From Owenia fusiformis (lineage: Eukaryota > Annelida > Polychaeta > Sabellida > Oweniidae), in NCBI GenBank assembly GCA_903813345.2, contig CAIIXF020000423.1, positions 1 through 14,000 of the forward strand: 14,000 bases of DNA. The letters run 5' to 3'. Under the pieces are notes generated by a model. That model worked only from the letters and a program-made list of their open reading frames with translations. It made no database searches and had not been told where the DNA came from. Made by a program: the position numbers and the translations under genes. Shown here piece after piece: positions 13,852 through 14,000 of the stretch. Within the stretch, counting starts at the first letter, position 1. Every line of letters begins with the position of its first letter.

Positions 13852-13924
13852 GTGCTTTCACATTCATAAATGTGCCAAAGTCCAAGTCTATATGTTCATA
13901 GACAAACAAATTACCCAAAGTAAG
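13852..13924 (+). pseudogene. Probable OTU downstream exon
   Basis: The acceptor aatttttctag (ending 13851) and the strong donor gtgagtg (from 13925) enclose 73 nt. One frame is fully open: after a leading base it reads CFHIHKCAKVQVYMFIDKQI and TQSK. The 'KVQVYMFID' strand matches the part of OTU domains that follows the helix after the catalytic Cys ('..A....V.I.V...'). Because the OTU frame upstream closes at 13744, the splice that linked the two (probably from a lost donor around 13730-13745, needing phase 2) is not evident. The gene would continue beyond 13925, towards or past the window end. Confidence 0.5.
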
Positions 13925-14000
13925 GTGAGTGTCATATTTTTGTGTCACCCTGTAGATGCCTAATTGTTTCACCATACATACCATAAAGTAAAAATATATG

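Noticed and set aside
1-14000. CRISPR array, tRNA, rRNA or tRNA-derived SINE
   Set aside because: No regularly spaced identical repeats, no tRNA A/B boxes or GGTTCRANNCC string, and no rRNA-like conserved stretches were seen on either strand.

Overview
This is AT-rich (roughly two-thirds A+T), intron-bearing eukaryotic DNA. It carries metazoan-type splice sites (pyrimidine tract, cag, then gtaagt), AATAAA polyadenylation signals, satellite blocks and decayed DNA transposons. There are no bacterial operons, Shine-Dalgarno sites, rRNA or tRNA. The metazoan TNP2-like transposase, the OTU-domain exons and the GGGGCGTAGCC-type repeat fragments suggest an aquatic invertebrate. I cannot name the phylum from sequence alone. 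No complete host gene is visible.

Layout. 1-2000: intergenic repeat DNA, with a 2 x 28 bp tandem repeat, two palindromic RFX-type X-box motifs, and a TGCATATA/GAGTATT-rich block (about 745-1250) whose diverged inverted partner lies at about 5340-5645. 2300-4300: several small coding-like islands, none assignable to a family. These are minus-strand exon candidates at 2344-2414, 2763-2971 and 3770-3874 (the last with a stop followed by AATAAA), a 61-codon membrane-protein-like ORF on plus at 3094-3279, and an ATG-less open frame at 4017-4295. 4980-6400: a 22-G run, the second inverted block, and a cluster of fold-back structures (6098-6197, 6205-6381). 7000-7470: two more exon candidates on opposite strands.

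8017-10869 is the clearest feature: the split, decayed remains of a TNP2-type (CACTA/EnSpm-like) DNA transposase on plus. Its exons join in phase: 8017-8065 to 8556-8833 to 9443-9711, followed by a further coding segment ending at 10130. The segment carrying the last two coding pieces is tandemly duplicated (9406-10156 and 10157-10895). Both copies share the same frameshifts, so the gene was already damaged when it duplicated.

10990-12520 is repeat-rich: a pogo/Tigger-like terminus, a hairpin, a 'gatggccacc' satellite, nested palindromes and a G-quadruplex-type G run. 12853-13924 holds a second decayed plus-strand gene region. It starts with a GC-rich Arg/Ser-rich exon interrupted by one in-frame TGA. 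An OTU-type cysteine protease exon (GDGRCLFRAI motif) with another in-frame TGA follows, then a probable downstream OTU exon with good splice sites. Whether the first exon belongs to the OTU gene is not shown. The window is best read as a transposon graveyard. The most interesting items are the OTU remnant with its TGA interruptions, the recent tandem duplication inside the dead transposase, and the short multi-exon candidates that a simple ORF search misses.
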